From Corylus avellana (Eukaryota > Streptophyta > Magnoliopsida > Fagales > Betulaceae), in the NCBI RefSeq assembly GCF_901000735.1, contig NC_081545.1, forward strand, positions 3,082,583 to 3,146,582: a stretch of 64,000 nucleotides of DNA, written 5' to 3'. Positions 1 to 12,000 of this stretch are shown here, piece by piece. The notes under the pieces were generated by a model. The model had not been told where the DNA came from. It searched no databases and was given only the letters and a program-made list of their open reading frames with translations. Each line of letters begins with the position of its first letter. The stretch's first letter is position 1. The translations under genes and the position numbers were made by a program.

Positions 1-646
1 TTTTTTTTCTTTTTTTTTTAAAAAAAATTTAAATTTTTTTAATTTTTTTTAATTTTTAATTTTTTTATTTTTAATTTTTTTTTTTTAGCAGATTATCTTT
101 AAACTTATGTAACTCAATGCCAAAGCCTAGACGGCATTGAGTCCAACAGAATTTATTTGAGATCTGGGGTTGCAATCTGTTATTATGGAAGGTGATTATT
201 TACAGATTGTTAGGCACTCAATGTCATTTTTCAAAATTGGAGTAAATATGGGCAAGTGCTTGAAGACATCAAAGAGGTGCTCAACAGCTTAAGGCACTGA
301 TAGATTTGGCACACTCGCAGAGAAGGCAATTGGGTGTTTAATGGTCTTGCCAAAGCAGCTGTACCAAACAGGACATGGATAAGGTATGGATTGAATAAAT
401 TCCCAAGAATATCTATAATGTTGTAATTTAAGAGCATCGTGCTCCCTGTAGCCTTTTTTCCCTTATTCAATTAGAAAAAAGAAAAAGAAAAAGAAAAAAA
501 GAAAAAAGAAAAAAGAGCATCGTGCTCTTAGTATACTTAGAGCGTAACACTCTTGTTTGTAGAGTTTGTTTAGAGTTTTCACGCTCTAGATTACTTTTTT
601 GATGATGAATGAAGTTCAAAATGTTCAAAAAAAAAAAAAAAAAAAA
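1..646 (+). mobile_element. 3' end of a LINE (L1-type) retrotransposon with decayed RNase H
   Basis: Reading the plus strand from about 146 to 430, with at least one frame change, gives fragments like the RNase H tail of plant LINE polyproteins (an EGDYLQIV stretch, then a GNWVFNGLAKAA stretch). A non-coding tail follows, with A-rich runs around 474-520 and a terminal poly-A at about 627-646 just after a 'gatgatgaatgaa' motif typical of plant L1 ends. The first 90 bases are only A/T homopolymer. The 5' part of the element lies outside the window or is lost. The LINE assignment is inferred from short matches. Confidence 0.5.
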
Positions 647-1377
647 AGACATTATTTGTTACAGTAAGTCTCATAATGTAGTTAATTACTATAGAAAATT
701 AAAATATTGCTTGTGCATATATCCAATGTTTTAATCTTTTCTCTCTCATTTCTATCAGTCGATCATCACCTCCTTTGTCAATGTTTTTCTTTGCCAATCA
801 GATCTCTCCATTGCAAAGCCTTAATTCGTCTCAGTGGTAACACAAAAAAGAATTGAAGAAGAAGAAAATAGTACATCATGAAAATATTTACAAGAATATG
901 AAATGATAATTGAAAATCTAAAATTACCAAGCATGCAAGAATAAGCATTAATCGAAGGAGTCTGAAATTGAAGTAATAGGCCGTGAGAGACAAGATCGAT
1001 GATGCCCATGCTGTGGATGCACGTGTCATGCATGCGCCATTGTGGTTTCCAGAGAAAATAGAAAAGACAAAATTTAAGAATGTAAATAGGGAAACCTTTT
1101 GATTCGAGGACCTTTCATGAAGGTTATGGCAAATCCTCTGGTGTCAATAAAAGGACAACTGTCAAATTGTCATTGTCGATGAGTATGATTTTTTCTCCCT
1201 TTTATTTTATTTTTATGGAGGGCATTTTTATCATTTTGAGTTTTCAAAGGAAATATTACCATCTTAATGGTAAATAATGTTAAATCATTAGTTATCCAAA
1301 AAGTTTAAACTTATAAGAAGAAGTAAATTTAATCACTTAATTATTACTTTAATATAATAGGGTACATTAACTAAATT
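647..1377. other. Intergenic, nothing recognised
   Basis: AT-rich sequence with short poly-A and poly-T runs. The short open frames here are low complexity and match no family I know. No gene or bounded repeat is visible. Confidence 0.5.
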
Positions 1378-1395
1378 GAAAGATGCCCTCAGCTC

Positions 1396-1497
1396 TTTCA
1401 ATGAGATAATAGGGTACTTTTTTTTTTATATAATAATTTGATCTTTTAATGAGAAATTGACAATTCTTATCAAAAAAAAAAAGAAAAAAAAAAGAAA
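1396..1497 (+). mobile_element. Short retroposon insertion with 18-bp TSD
   Basis: An 18-bp direct repeat (1378-1395 and 1498-1515, starting GAAAGATGCC) flanks a 102-bp segment ending in an A-rich tail ('atcaaaaaaaaaaag...'). This is the signature of target-primed reverse transcription. The inserted piece is probably a 5'-truncated LINE or SINE end. It sits at the 5' edge of a SINE-like body at 1501-1634. Confidence 0.6.
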
Positions 1498-1500
1498 GAA

Positions 1501-1634
1501 AGATGCCCTCAGCTCAATCAGCTCGAGACCATTTCTCATAAAGTGAAGGTCACTAGTTTGAATTTGCATCCTCTCTCTTTATACAAAGCGACGGTCATTA
1601 CATGTGCAGACATGTAAAAAAAAAAAAAAAAATT
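1501..1634 (+). mobile_element. tRNA-derived SINE-like copy
   Basis: An A-box-like segment (CAGCTCAATCAGC near 1510), a degenerate B-box-like segment ('ggtcactagtttgaatt', about 1549-1565), 'acatgtgcagacatgt' and a poly-A tail at about 1616-1632. The same layout recurs on the minus strand at 41700-41808, and more decayed at 48743-48862 and about 49033-49142. It is too diverged to be a tRNA gene. Confidence 0.5.
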
Positions 1635-1909
1635 AATTAATTAATTAAAAGATTGGAAAGGACATTATTTTTGGTCGTCTAGATCGTATAATATGCCAGC
1701 ACAAAAATAATTTAATTCCCTAGAAATAGGCTGGATGCATGTTATTAATGAACTATGCCCAATTCAACGTTTCCAGTAAAATCAAGTTGTCTCCAGACTC
1801 CAACAAAGAAAAATGTAATTGTCTCATCTGAGTATGTATCGATTTCCAACAATATGAACCATAAAAATGATACGAGCCAACATTATTATATAATTGCATC
1901 ACCAAAGTC

Positions 1910-4442
1910 TCAACCCATTGTGCTCCTTCTACAAAAGTATAGAAAAAGTAATGCCAAAGCAACTGCCTTGTATACGGTAGATATGGGAATTCCATGCTTT
2001 CCTTTTCCAAACAACCCTTTCAAAAATGGCCAGAAGCATAGCACCAACCACACACTACACAAGACCTCCCCTAGCCTTGAACCATGCCCATCATGAGCCG
2101 GTGGTTGCAACTTCAATAAGCTCACAACCAGTGCAGTCAAGTGTAGTAGCAAAATGGTTGTGCCTGGCACAAAAATAGAGGACTCGTCAAAGGTGAACTT
2201 CCCAGCATCATCATCATTGACATCATCACTAGGCTGATCTTTTTTTGTAATTTCAAAGACCGTCTCCGATATTCCCAAGAGCTTGAACATGACACTCAGA
2301 AATCCAAAGAACCATGCATTGATGGTGGTAATTCTTGCCATTCTCTAGTTATTCCACCAAGCTCGGATTGATTGGCCAGTTTGTAGGTACTCAGATAAAG
2401 TGTATAGGCTATAAATGACAAAGAGAGCAACTAGTACAGAGAATGCTGGTTCATGAACCTGCATATATACACACATTATAAGCTTCTAAAAAAGATTAAA
2501 TCTATGAAATAGATTTTCAATACTTTATTGTTCATGATCTTCACCTAACCTTTGGCAAGAAGGAGGAGTTAGTGATGATACAATACGCTGGAAGAGTGGC
2601 ATAGCATACCTCAGGGACGGAGCGTATGACCCACAATAAGAGCCACAAATAGAGCAAGCATTGCCTGAGTTGGAGCTTTCCAAAGAGGGTGGCAAATATG
2701 GGACTATTCTGGCTGAATAGAATTTCAAGCAGGCCGGTGGCCCACCTCTTCTGTTGGGTCATTACAGTAGGCCCTCCCGAGGGTGTACACCCTAAAAACG
2801 CCGGTGGGTTGGGCGTGCAATAGACGGACCTCCAACCCCTTTTGTGGATCATTAACCCAGTCTTGACGTCCTCTGTTTTTGATCCATATATCCAGCCCAG
2901 CTGAAATGGGACATCCACAAACATGGGAGTGTACCAAACAAAAGAAATAATAACAACAATGAAGATCAAGATAATCATAATATCGTTTCAATCCGGGCCA
3001 AGAAAGAAAAAAGAAAAAAGAAAAACCTTGACCCAAAACTAAAAAATAAAGGGACACCTGCAACTTTTGACACGTATCACCATGTGATTAGAGCTACGTA
3101 AGCTTCAACAAGTTGTAAAAGAGTAATAAAAAAATTGTGTCTCTAGCCTTTAAAAAAAAAAAAAAAAAAAGAAGATGATTCTATAACATAATGAGAGAAA
3201 GCTAGTTAAGGAATAAAATGATTTCATTGCATCCAGCACACAAAGTTGAAAGCAAACAAGGTTAACAAACAAATGCATATGCTCTTATCTTGGTCATTGA
3301 CTATATATCCTTGTAGAGAAATGCTAGGTACCAAAAGAAAAAACTTTTAGAAAGTGATATGGCATAACATGATTGAGTTTCTCAAAATTTTAAATTTTTT
3401 TTTTGTAAAAACTTTTTTGTAAGCATAGGATTCTCATCCTTGTATATGCAAAACATGAAAGTATGCTTCCCATGCAGTAAAATAATGATGCCGTTGTAGG
3501 AATCATATCTCAATAGAAAGATAAGAGAGAAATATTGTTCAACGAAAAAAGTGAAGGATATTATGCTCTTCCAATTTGATATATATATATATATAAAATG
3601 CATAAAACTTAATCATTATGATCGTAGGTTGACTTTTGAAATAACTTTTAAATGATATGTAACATATAGTAGTGGAGCCGATAATTTTATGGTTCAAATT
3701 TTATTTTATTGTATTTAATGGTATACATGGTGCCACGTTTTTTCAAAAATTTAAATGATTTGGTAAATATTTTCCATATTCCCCATGTGGTCACTAACCT
3801 TTGTACCCTAACCGGTACCATATTCATACTCACAGCTAGCAATTTGGTATGCTGCCTGAATATTGGTACAAATACTATAAGAAGGATCCATCTTCCCTTT
3901 CAAAGCTTGAACAGCTGATTTAATCAGCTCCTTTGAACTCCCAAATTCCAGAAGTGTATCCTCAACCAATTTTCCTGTAAAAGGAAAAAGAAAAATACCA
4001 TTAATGAAGTGTTGTCTTTTGAATCCAAAATTTCAAGTGTTGCTACTAAAAAAACTAGTTGAGATAGTGAGTCATGACAGGTGAATTTTGGAGAATGACA
4101 CTTGTATAATTAAAGATGTCTTACCATTAGTTGATTCTACACTATGATTTGGAGAAGGGCCATAAATAATTTTTCGTGTATGAAAGCATCATGTTCCCCT
4201 GTATATAGGTCCTTGAATTCCAGATATTCCATGGATCATATACTTTGTACGTACATATATATGCAAAATACAATAAAGTAATTGACCAATTAGTGAATGA
4301 AATTGTGTGTGTATATATATATATATATAGAAAAAGGAAGAAGAAGACTTATTTCTAAAAAAGATTTAAATTTGACACACCTCAAACAAAACCACCATTT
4401 GATTACCATATGGGTCATCTTTTAAGCCATCATAGAACACTT
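1910..4442 (-). pseudogene. Csl gene A: 3' fragment of a CslB/CslH-type gene
   Basis: Only the 3' part of a cellulose-synthase-like glycosyltransferase gene is left. Visible exons on the minus strand are: exon 5 tail 4442-4381, exon 6 4242-4125 (3 nt longer than in its paralogues), exon 7 3974-3799, exon 8 2900-2550 and exon 9 2458-1910. Exon 8 still encodes the LGWIYGS, TED and QQKRW motifs, and exon 9 the C-terminal membrane segments down to a stop at 1910-1912. Exon 7 carries an in-frame TAG where paralogues have the tryptophan codon of the SWGTK motif. Exons 1-4 and most of exon 5 are missing: homology stops at 4442, where an inverted-repeat element begins. Exon 7 is closest to gene E (both read '[12 protein letters not shown]'). 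Not expected to give a working enzyme. Family assignment is firm; B versus H clade cannot be fixed by eye. Confidence 0.85.
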
Positions 4443-5203
4443 ACCCTCCTCAAACTACTACTCAATTGACAATATCTCTTAAACTTTCAATTGTGATAAA
4501 GTCTCCTCAAGCTACCAAAAATTGTCAATATTTCCCCCAATGACGAAACTACCCTTAGTAAAATAATAAAAAAAAAAAATACTAAAACTTCTAGAAAAAA
4601 CCTAAAACTAAAAAAATAAAATAAATAAAAATCCAAATAGTGGCAAATTTAAAATTTTTTTAAAAAAAAATCCCTTATAAGAAAAAAAAATTAAAAAATA
4701 TATTTTTGTTATAAAAATGAATTTTGTTTTTGTTTTTTGTTTTGTTTTTTTCTGTTTTATAAATTTTAGTAATAAAATTTATGTTTTAAAAAAATTAACA
4801 ATTTTCGTTTAAGAAAATAAAAATTTTAATTTTCTAAAATAAAATTAAAAAAAAATGTTTCTTTTAAATAAAAATTTCCGTTGAAAAAATCGTTTTTTAA
4901 AAAAAATCGTTTAAAAGAAATTCGTTTTTTAAAAAAATTAAATTTTCATTTAAAAAATATTTGCTTTTTTAAAAATTGTTCATTTTAAATTAAAATTTTC
5001 GTTTTTTTTTTTAAATTTATTTTTTGAATTTGTAGGGGTGTTTTTGTCTTATTAAGAAATACATAGGGACATTTTTATCTTTTTGCATTGACAATATTTT
5101 GATAGTTTAAGAGGGAGAGGGAGGGGGGGGAGACATTGTCACAATTGAAAATTTGGGGGGACATTGTCAATTGAGTGACAATTTGTAGGAAGTATGTGAA
5201 CTT
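4443..5203. mobile_element. Long-inverted-repeat MITE (MULE-like) at the breakpoint of gene A
   Basis: The left end ('accctcctcaaactactact', then CAATTGACAAT and TTTCAATTGTGA) is mirrored at the right end (TCACAATTGAAAA, ACATTGTCAATTGAGTGACA, then 'gtatgtgaac'). The core is extremely A/T-rich, with repeated 'aaaattttcgttt' units. The exact ends and TSD are not clear. It abuts the truncated exon 5 of gene A at about 4442. Confidence 0.55.
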
Positions 5204-5496
5204 TATCCTGGATTTTATTTTGTTAAATTTAATAGCATACATGATATCATGTTATTTACAATATTTTAATGGCGTTGCAACCTTGATCACCATATAGCAT
5301 CATATACACAATTAGATATAAAAAAATAAAATATTGTCAATCAAATGACCTCTCTCCATTTCCCTTAAATAAGGAGAATTATGTTACAGTGAGACAAAAA
5401 TAGTTTTAAGTCTCTAGACGTAATTCAGTGGATGTCATCAATGTTTCCAGCAAAATCACGTACACTCCTGAGAAAACATTATTATAATTTTGCATG
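5204..5496. other. Intergenic relic resembling Csl intron 7 sequence
   Basis: The stretch around 5207-5255 ('ttttattttgttaaattta', then 'catacatgatatcatg') resembles intron sequence between exons 7 and 8 of genes A (about 3690-3735) and E (about 45645-45690). It is probably a displaced piece of a Csl copy. Nothing else is recognisable. Confidence 0.4.
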
Positions 5497-5517
5497 AACA
5501 TAGTCTCAACCCATTAT

Positions 5518-5788
5518 TATTATTATTATTATTATTATTTTAATAACAATAACTTAATTCAACAACAAACAGAGTTACAGAAGCACAATACAGGGAAAGG
5601 GAAAGACGAAACAAAAAGAAAGAAAGAAAAAAAAAAAAAAAACACAGAAAAACCAAACCAAGGAAGGCAACAGGCACCTCTGAGAACAGAAGGAGATCCA
5701 GGAATGCGGAAATCGTTTGGAAATGCAGCTTTGACAACCGCGGCCCATTCGGATGGATATAACAATCGGGAGAAAAAAAACTCCAATA
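5518..5788 (-). mobile_element. 5'-truncated LINE insertion at the stop codon of gene B
   Basis: Perfect 21-bp direct repeats (5497-5517 and 5789-5809) flank a 271-bp insert. On the minus strand the insert ends in an (AAT)n tail preceded by sequence typical of plant L1 3' ends ('ttgttgttgaattaagttat'). The duplicated target contains the TGA stop of gene B (5798-5800), so gene B keeps its own stop and a second copy of the terminal codons lies downstream. The open frames across this insert are not genes. Confidence 0.8.
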
Positions 5789-5797
5789 AACATAGTC

Positions 5798-8700
5798 TCA
5801 ACCCATTATGGTCCTTCTACAAAAGTGCAGAAAAAGTAAGGCCAACGCAGCTGACTTGCATATGATGGATATGGGGATCCCATGCTTTCCTTTCCCAAAT
5901 AACCCTTTCAAAAATGGCCAATAGCATAGAACCAACCACACACTACACAAGACCTCCCCTAGCCCCGACCCATGCCCATCATCAGCTGGTGGTTGCAACT
6001 TAAACAAGATCATAGATAGTGCAGTTAAGTGTAGCAGCAAAGTGGTTGTGCCAGGCACAAAAATTAGGGACTCATCGAAGGTGAACCTACCAGCATCATC
6101 ATCATTGGTAGAATCACTAGATTGGTCTTTTTTTGTAACTTCAAATACGGTCTCAGATATTCCCAACAACTTCAACATGACACTCAGAAATCCAAAGAAC
6201 CATGCATTCATGATGGTAATTCTTGCCATTCTTTGGTTATTCCACCAAGCTCGGACTGATTGGCCAGTTCTTAGGTAGTCGGATAAAGTGTATAGGTTGT
6301 AAATGACAAAGAGAGCAACCAGTACATAAAATGCTGGTTCTTCAACCTACAAACACATATTATATTTACGCTTTTAAAAAGAGTAATTTCTATGAAAAAT
6401 ATTCGAAGTATGTTATTGTTCATGTGCTTCACCATGCAGATTCCGCTAATGATCTTGTCAAAATGAGAAAAAAGTTAGTACTAAGAATAAAGATTTCGGT
6501 GAGGTAGAACACATATGAGCATATATATAAAATCCTAAAGGAAAAATACATTTTACCTTCAAAAATATCATTACATATTATTTTAGCTTTCAAAGTTTAA
6601 AAATTCACATTTGACCCCACAAACTACTAAATTGTGACAATTTAGCTATTCACTTAGTTTTTCCATCTTTTTGGACATAATTGAAGTCACATGTGTCGCA
6701 TGTGACCTAAATTCTAAAAAAATGCCCTGGAGTTTAAAGTAATAAAAGAATTAAAAAAAGAAGAAGAAATAAATAAATAAATAAAATTTAGGAGTGATTG
6801 AGCCTCCCCTTTTGGCCAAATGGAGGTCAATTGATCACCCTCGGCCCATTTGGCCTTTTGGGGTGGCCAACCTCAATGGCCATTAGGGTGATTTGACCAC
6901 TTCCAGGTCAACCATAAGGCGTGGCTCAACCACTTCAAGTATTTCTCTCTTTTAATTTTAATTTTTCTTCTCTTTTGTTTATTTTTATTTTTGTATTAAC
7001 CCTTTTCTTTTTAATCACTTTATCGCATGACATTTTCGGGAGTTTAGGGGCTTAAAGGTCACGTGCGAGGCAGGTGACTTCCATTTCGTGCAAAAAGACA
7101 GAAAAAATTAATTAAAAAATGATTTAAATGTTTAAATTTCATAGTTTAATAGTTTGTGGATGTCAAATGTTCCTTTTAAAAATTTTGGGGCTAAAATGCA
7201 AAAGTGATGATATGTTTTCACTTGCATGTTTTCACTCACACAAGAAATGAGTAATGCTACAAGTCTTTTTTGTTTCACTCTTATGTTCTTCCAAGGATGA
7301 TGTGACTCTTAAAATCACCATTAGACTTGTGGTTGATCATTATTAGATTTTGGTCAAAAAGTGATTTTAAGAGCCACATCATCTTTGGAGGGACATATAA
7401 GTGACATAAGAGAGACTAATAGAATTACTCAGCTACACATAAGTAATCAAAGTTCATGGCCTTAATAAGAGCCCCTCTCTCTCTCCACCCTCCCTCTCAA
7501 AAAAATAAAATAAAATAACACTTAATAATAAAAGCATGCTACTATTATCATAACTTGCGATTCAAGTCTACATTATAATATAGAAATTAACAAAGAAGTA
7601 AGTAATTTTTTACATTTGATGTTACCAAATATTTATATCCCACTAATTATCCCCATTTTAATTTGCGATTTAACTCTACATTATCTTGTGGTTTATTTCT
7701 CCATTATCTTATTATTTAATTCCGATTGTAACTTAAAACTATTTAATATTTATCTATATACAAGGTATACTTTGCAATTCTTGAGAAAACATGTAAAAAT
7801 ATTATATGATAGAAAAAATAATTGACTGCTTAAATCGGATGGTTGTGGTTTATACTTACCTTAGGTAATAAATGGGAGTTGGTGATGATAGAGTACACTA
7901 GAAGAGCAACATAGAAGATCTCATAGACGGAGTGTAGGCCCCACAAGAAGAACCACAAATAGGCCAAACACTGCCTGAATTGGAGCTTTGCAAAGAGGAA
8001 GGCAAATATTGGACAATTTTTGCTGAATAGAATTTCCAGCGAGCCGGTGGACCACCTCTTTTGCTGGTTCATTGCGGCAGGGCCACCTGTGGGTGCACAC
8101 CCTAAAAATGCCGATGGATTGGGTGCACAATAGACAGACCTCAAACCCTTTTTATGGATTGTTAGCCCAATTAAAACATCTTCTGTCATTGATCCATATC
8201 TCCAACCCAACTGAAATGGAGTAGCTACAAACATGAGAACAAACCCAAAGATAGAAAAAAAAATATATAATAACTATGATGATAATAATGATGTTTGTCA
8301 TAATATTGTACATTGTTTCAATCAAGATCAAAAGAAAAGGAAAAGAAAATATGCCCAAGTATTTTTTTTTTTAAAGCAAAGGGTACCAATATAATGACCA
8401 AAATCATCATCAAATTGCGATAAGAGATTACAAAGGAATATGAGAAAGAGGTGAAGATTAGATTTTATCACTACAAAAAAAAAAAAAAAAAAACCAATTA
8501 GTAACGTTTGGAATAGGGATGTTTTTAGAAAGCGTTTTATTGTTCAAACGTCTCTATTTAAAAATAGGGACGTGTGAATAGTGTTATTGTTCAAAGGTCT
8601 CTATTCATGAGTGAATATGGACGTTTGAACAATAACACTATTCACATGTTCCTATTCATGCATGAATAAGGACGTGTGAACAGTATGTTACTGTTTAAAT

Positions 8701-9043
8701 GTCCCAAATTTTAAAAATATTGGCACTTGAAGTTTGTGTTTATAGCTAGCAACCATCCACATCAAAAAGCTTCAAAATTTCTCATATTCCACTCACACAC
8801 ATATATATAACACTATTATTATTATTATTATTATTATTTTTAAATAGGCTGGGTGGTTGCCGTTTGGCACCACCACGGATGGCCCACGAAGCACTCCCTG
8901 GTGTGGGGTGGCCTTGGCAGGCATGGGTGCAACCCCTCCACTAGCAGGGTTTTTTCAACAGAAGCCACCCTCTTATTATTATTATTATTTTTTTTAAAAA
9001 AAAATTATTTGAATTTCTTTATTTTTAAAATAAAATTAATTTG

Positions 9044-9092
<49 letters not shown>

Positions 9093-12000
9093 TTGGGAAA
9101 TTTTATTTATTTTTTAATTTTTTAAAGAGTATGGACATTTAAATAGTGCAAAACGTCACCTTTCAAAAAGGTGACGTGCACACTATTGCCTTGTCCCCTT
9201 CCAAAAGAGGACGTTTTGCAAAAATATTCCTTGTATGGACATTTTTACTATTCAAACGTCTCTTAATTTTATTCTAATGACTATATATAAGGACATTTGC
9301 AAAATGTCACTATTTGAACGTCCTTAATTAAATAGAGACGTTTTTTGGGCAAAAAATGTCACATTGCAAACGTCCATATTTTGCTTAATTTTTTAGTGTA
9401 TATATATATGTAATGGTGTATATATTGCTAGATGGTGAATATATATGATATTGTATCATTTAAAATTTTTAAATAATGTGACACTATATATACGTACACC
9501 ATTAGATTATATGCAACAAAATATAATATGAATCATGAAATGCTTTCTTTAAAATCGAGAGAATCTAATTCCCAGGAGTACAATCTGGGGGGACTATGTT
9601 GGACTCTTTTTTAGGGGCCACTATTAAAAAAATGGCCAAAAAAAAAAAAGGTTAGAAAATTTTTAAATTTTTTTGTTTCCAACTTTTTGGGGGACCTAGC
9701 TCCTTACATCCTTGGTGTGAAAGATAAAATGAGTCTATTATATTAAAACAAAGTTAATGAAAGAAAGATACATATCATCTTTGTTATTAAAGTAAGTTCT
9801 TTATGTAAATTTTGAACAGTCAAACATTTAGGTAATCTTAGAAATGAAATCCCACTACAAAGACTAATATTAGTGTGACAAGTTTAACAAAGGATATGAT
9901 CAATTCTTCTATTTAAAGAAGCCTTATGCAGAAAATTAAATTAAAGAAGCCTTCGAGCAACTTTTAAATAATTAATTTGTAACATGTAATGGAGCCACTA
10001 AAAATATGTTAATAAGAGCTCTCAATTTGGGGGTTTTCATATTTTTTGGTTACTACTAACCTCTGTACCCCAGCTCGTACTAAATTCGTAGCCGCAATTG
10101 GCGACTTGGTGTGCTGCTTCAATGGAGTCCCAAAGATGGTCAGCTGGGCCTGTCTTCCCTTTCAAAGCATAAGCTACAGACTTGATCAACTCCTTTGAAC
10201 TCCCAAATTCTAAAAGCTTATCCTCAACCAATTTTCCTACCAAATGAAAATGAAAAATACTTGTCATAACAAGTGGTTAATTCCTTGGACTTGGTGGCAT
10301 CTCCATGGACTTGGTGGCATCTCCATTACTTTTAAGGTACAATTTTTTTTTTTTTTTGTGTGCAAACAATTCTTTAGGGCCACTCCCACATTTTAGCCAA
10401 GTCTTACCTAATCCGTGTTAGGGGAGGGCGCCTTGCATGGATTCGGGGTTTACTATTCAAGGATGAGTACATGAAGTAGCCATGCCTTAGAAGGGTTCCA
10501 CATCATTAAAAAAACAAAAAAAAAAAAATCATTAATAAAAGTCCAATACTCTTTTGGACCCAAATTAATTTCCAAAGTGTTGCCGGTAAAATCTAGTTGA
10601 AATAGGGAGAAGGACTTGGATTTTTGAAATTAAACATTTTCTTATAATTAGAAAAAATCATGTTAATTTACTTACCATTAATTGATTCCATGGTATCTGG
10701 AGATAGGCCATAAATAATTTTTCGTCTATGGAAACATCCGGTTCCCCCATAAAAAGGTCCTTGAATTCCAGATATTCCACGCATCATAAACTTTGTAAAC
10801 ATGCAAAATACAGTAAATTAGTGTGTGAAATTAATCACATTTTTTTTAGTCACAAATATATATGAACAATAAAAAAAAGGAAAATAGAAGACCTATTTTG
10901 CAAGTTAAGATTTAAATTTACGCACTTCAATAAAAACCACGAACTGATTGCCATAGGGGTCATCCTTTAATCCATTGTAAAACACTTGTTTGAACTGAAC
11001 ATATGCAATTTCCTTTTCACTCTTGGAACCAAGTAGCAGGCACATTGCATGAAGAACAACTTTTGGGTTGTTGACAAACATATCACAGTCAACGTTCAGC
11101 ATATAGGGAGCATTTGACATCAATGCAGATACTCTCGTCTATATATGATAAAAACAGTTAAAAAGAAAAAGAAATAACGTTAGGATTAAAAGTTATCTTT
11201 AAGAACTAAACAACTAAATGGATTCTGAACTGATCCTTTGGCATAAATAGCATGATCTTACTAGAACGTTCATGGCACCTGCTTTGTAATGATGTGGATG
11301 CTTATGTCGCTTTTCCCTAGATACATACACCAAATGCGGTAATCCATTTGAAAGACCTTCCTTGTTCTTCCACAAAACCTAAAATAAAATGAAAAGTAGT
11401 TGATGTACTACAACTTCTTTACAATCTCATGTGAAAATTTATATTTTATAAAAATGAGTGATGGATTGTGTACTATCTTGTTACAAACTACAATTTAGTG
11501 ATTGAAGTGATACGTTTTACACAAATTGGTATCTCAGTTTGTTAACGTGATACGTGTTATATATATGCATAGTTATATGCTTTATATTTTATTGGCTAAA
11601 GTGATAAGTGTAGATTGCCACGTCGATTTGTATGGGACTTAAAATAAAAATTATAGTACCCTTAATTAATAACACTAGCAATAAAATTATCTAAATGAGC
11701 CTTTTTGGACATTACATATCATTCATGGATCTAGAAGATATACCTTGCTCGTTCTCCAAAGACAAGGTAAAAATTTTTAAACTTCCATAATATTCATGGG
11801 ATTATTTTGCAAATTTGCACTGGCCAAAAAAAAAAAATCTATAATATATTGAGTTTACCTTGATAATAGTTGGATGGTTTTTGTGATCTACATTTGAGAA
11901 TTCCGCAAACTCTCCAGTAAAATCACATGGCATGGACTTTTGGGCGGCATCCTCAATTTTATGGCAAAGCTGCTCATACTCCACCTACAGAAAATAATTA

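Noticed and set aside
5494..5865. 123-aa plus-strand open frame and overlapping minus frames
   Set aside because: They run through the truncated LINE, its simple-repeat tail and the antisense of gene B exon 9; low complexity, no family.
2042..6278. Plus-strand open frames opposite exon 9 of A, B and the same in C, D, E, F, G (for example 6042-6278, 18112-18372, 28343-28603, 55587-56033, 57726-58028)
   Set aside because: They recur only because exon 9 is repeated; they are antisense shadows of the Csl coding strand.
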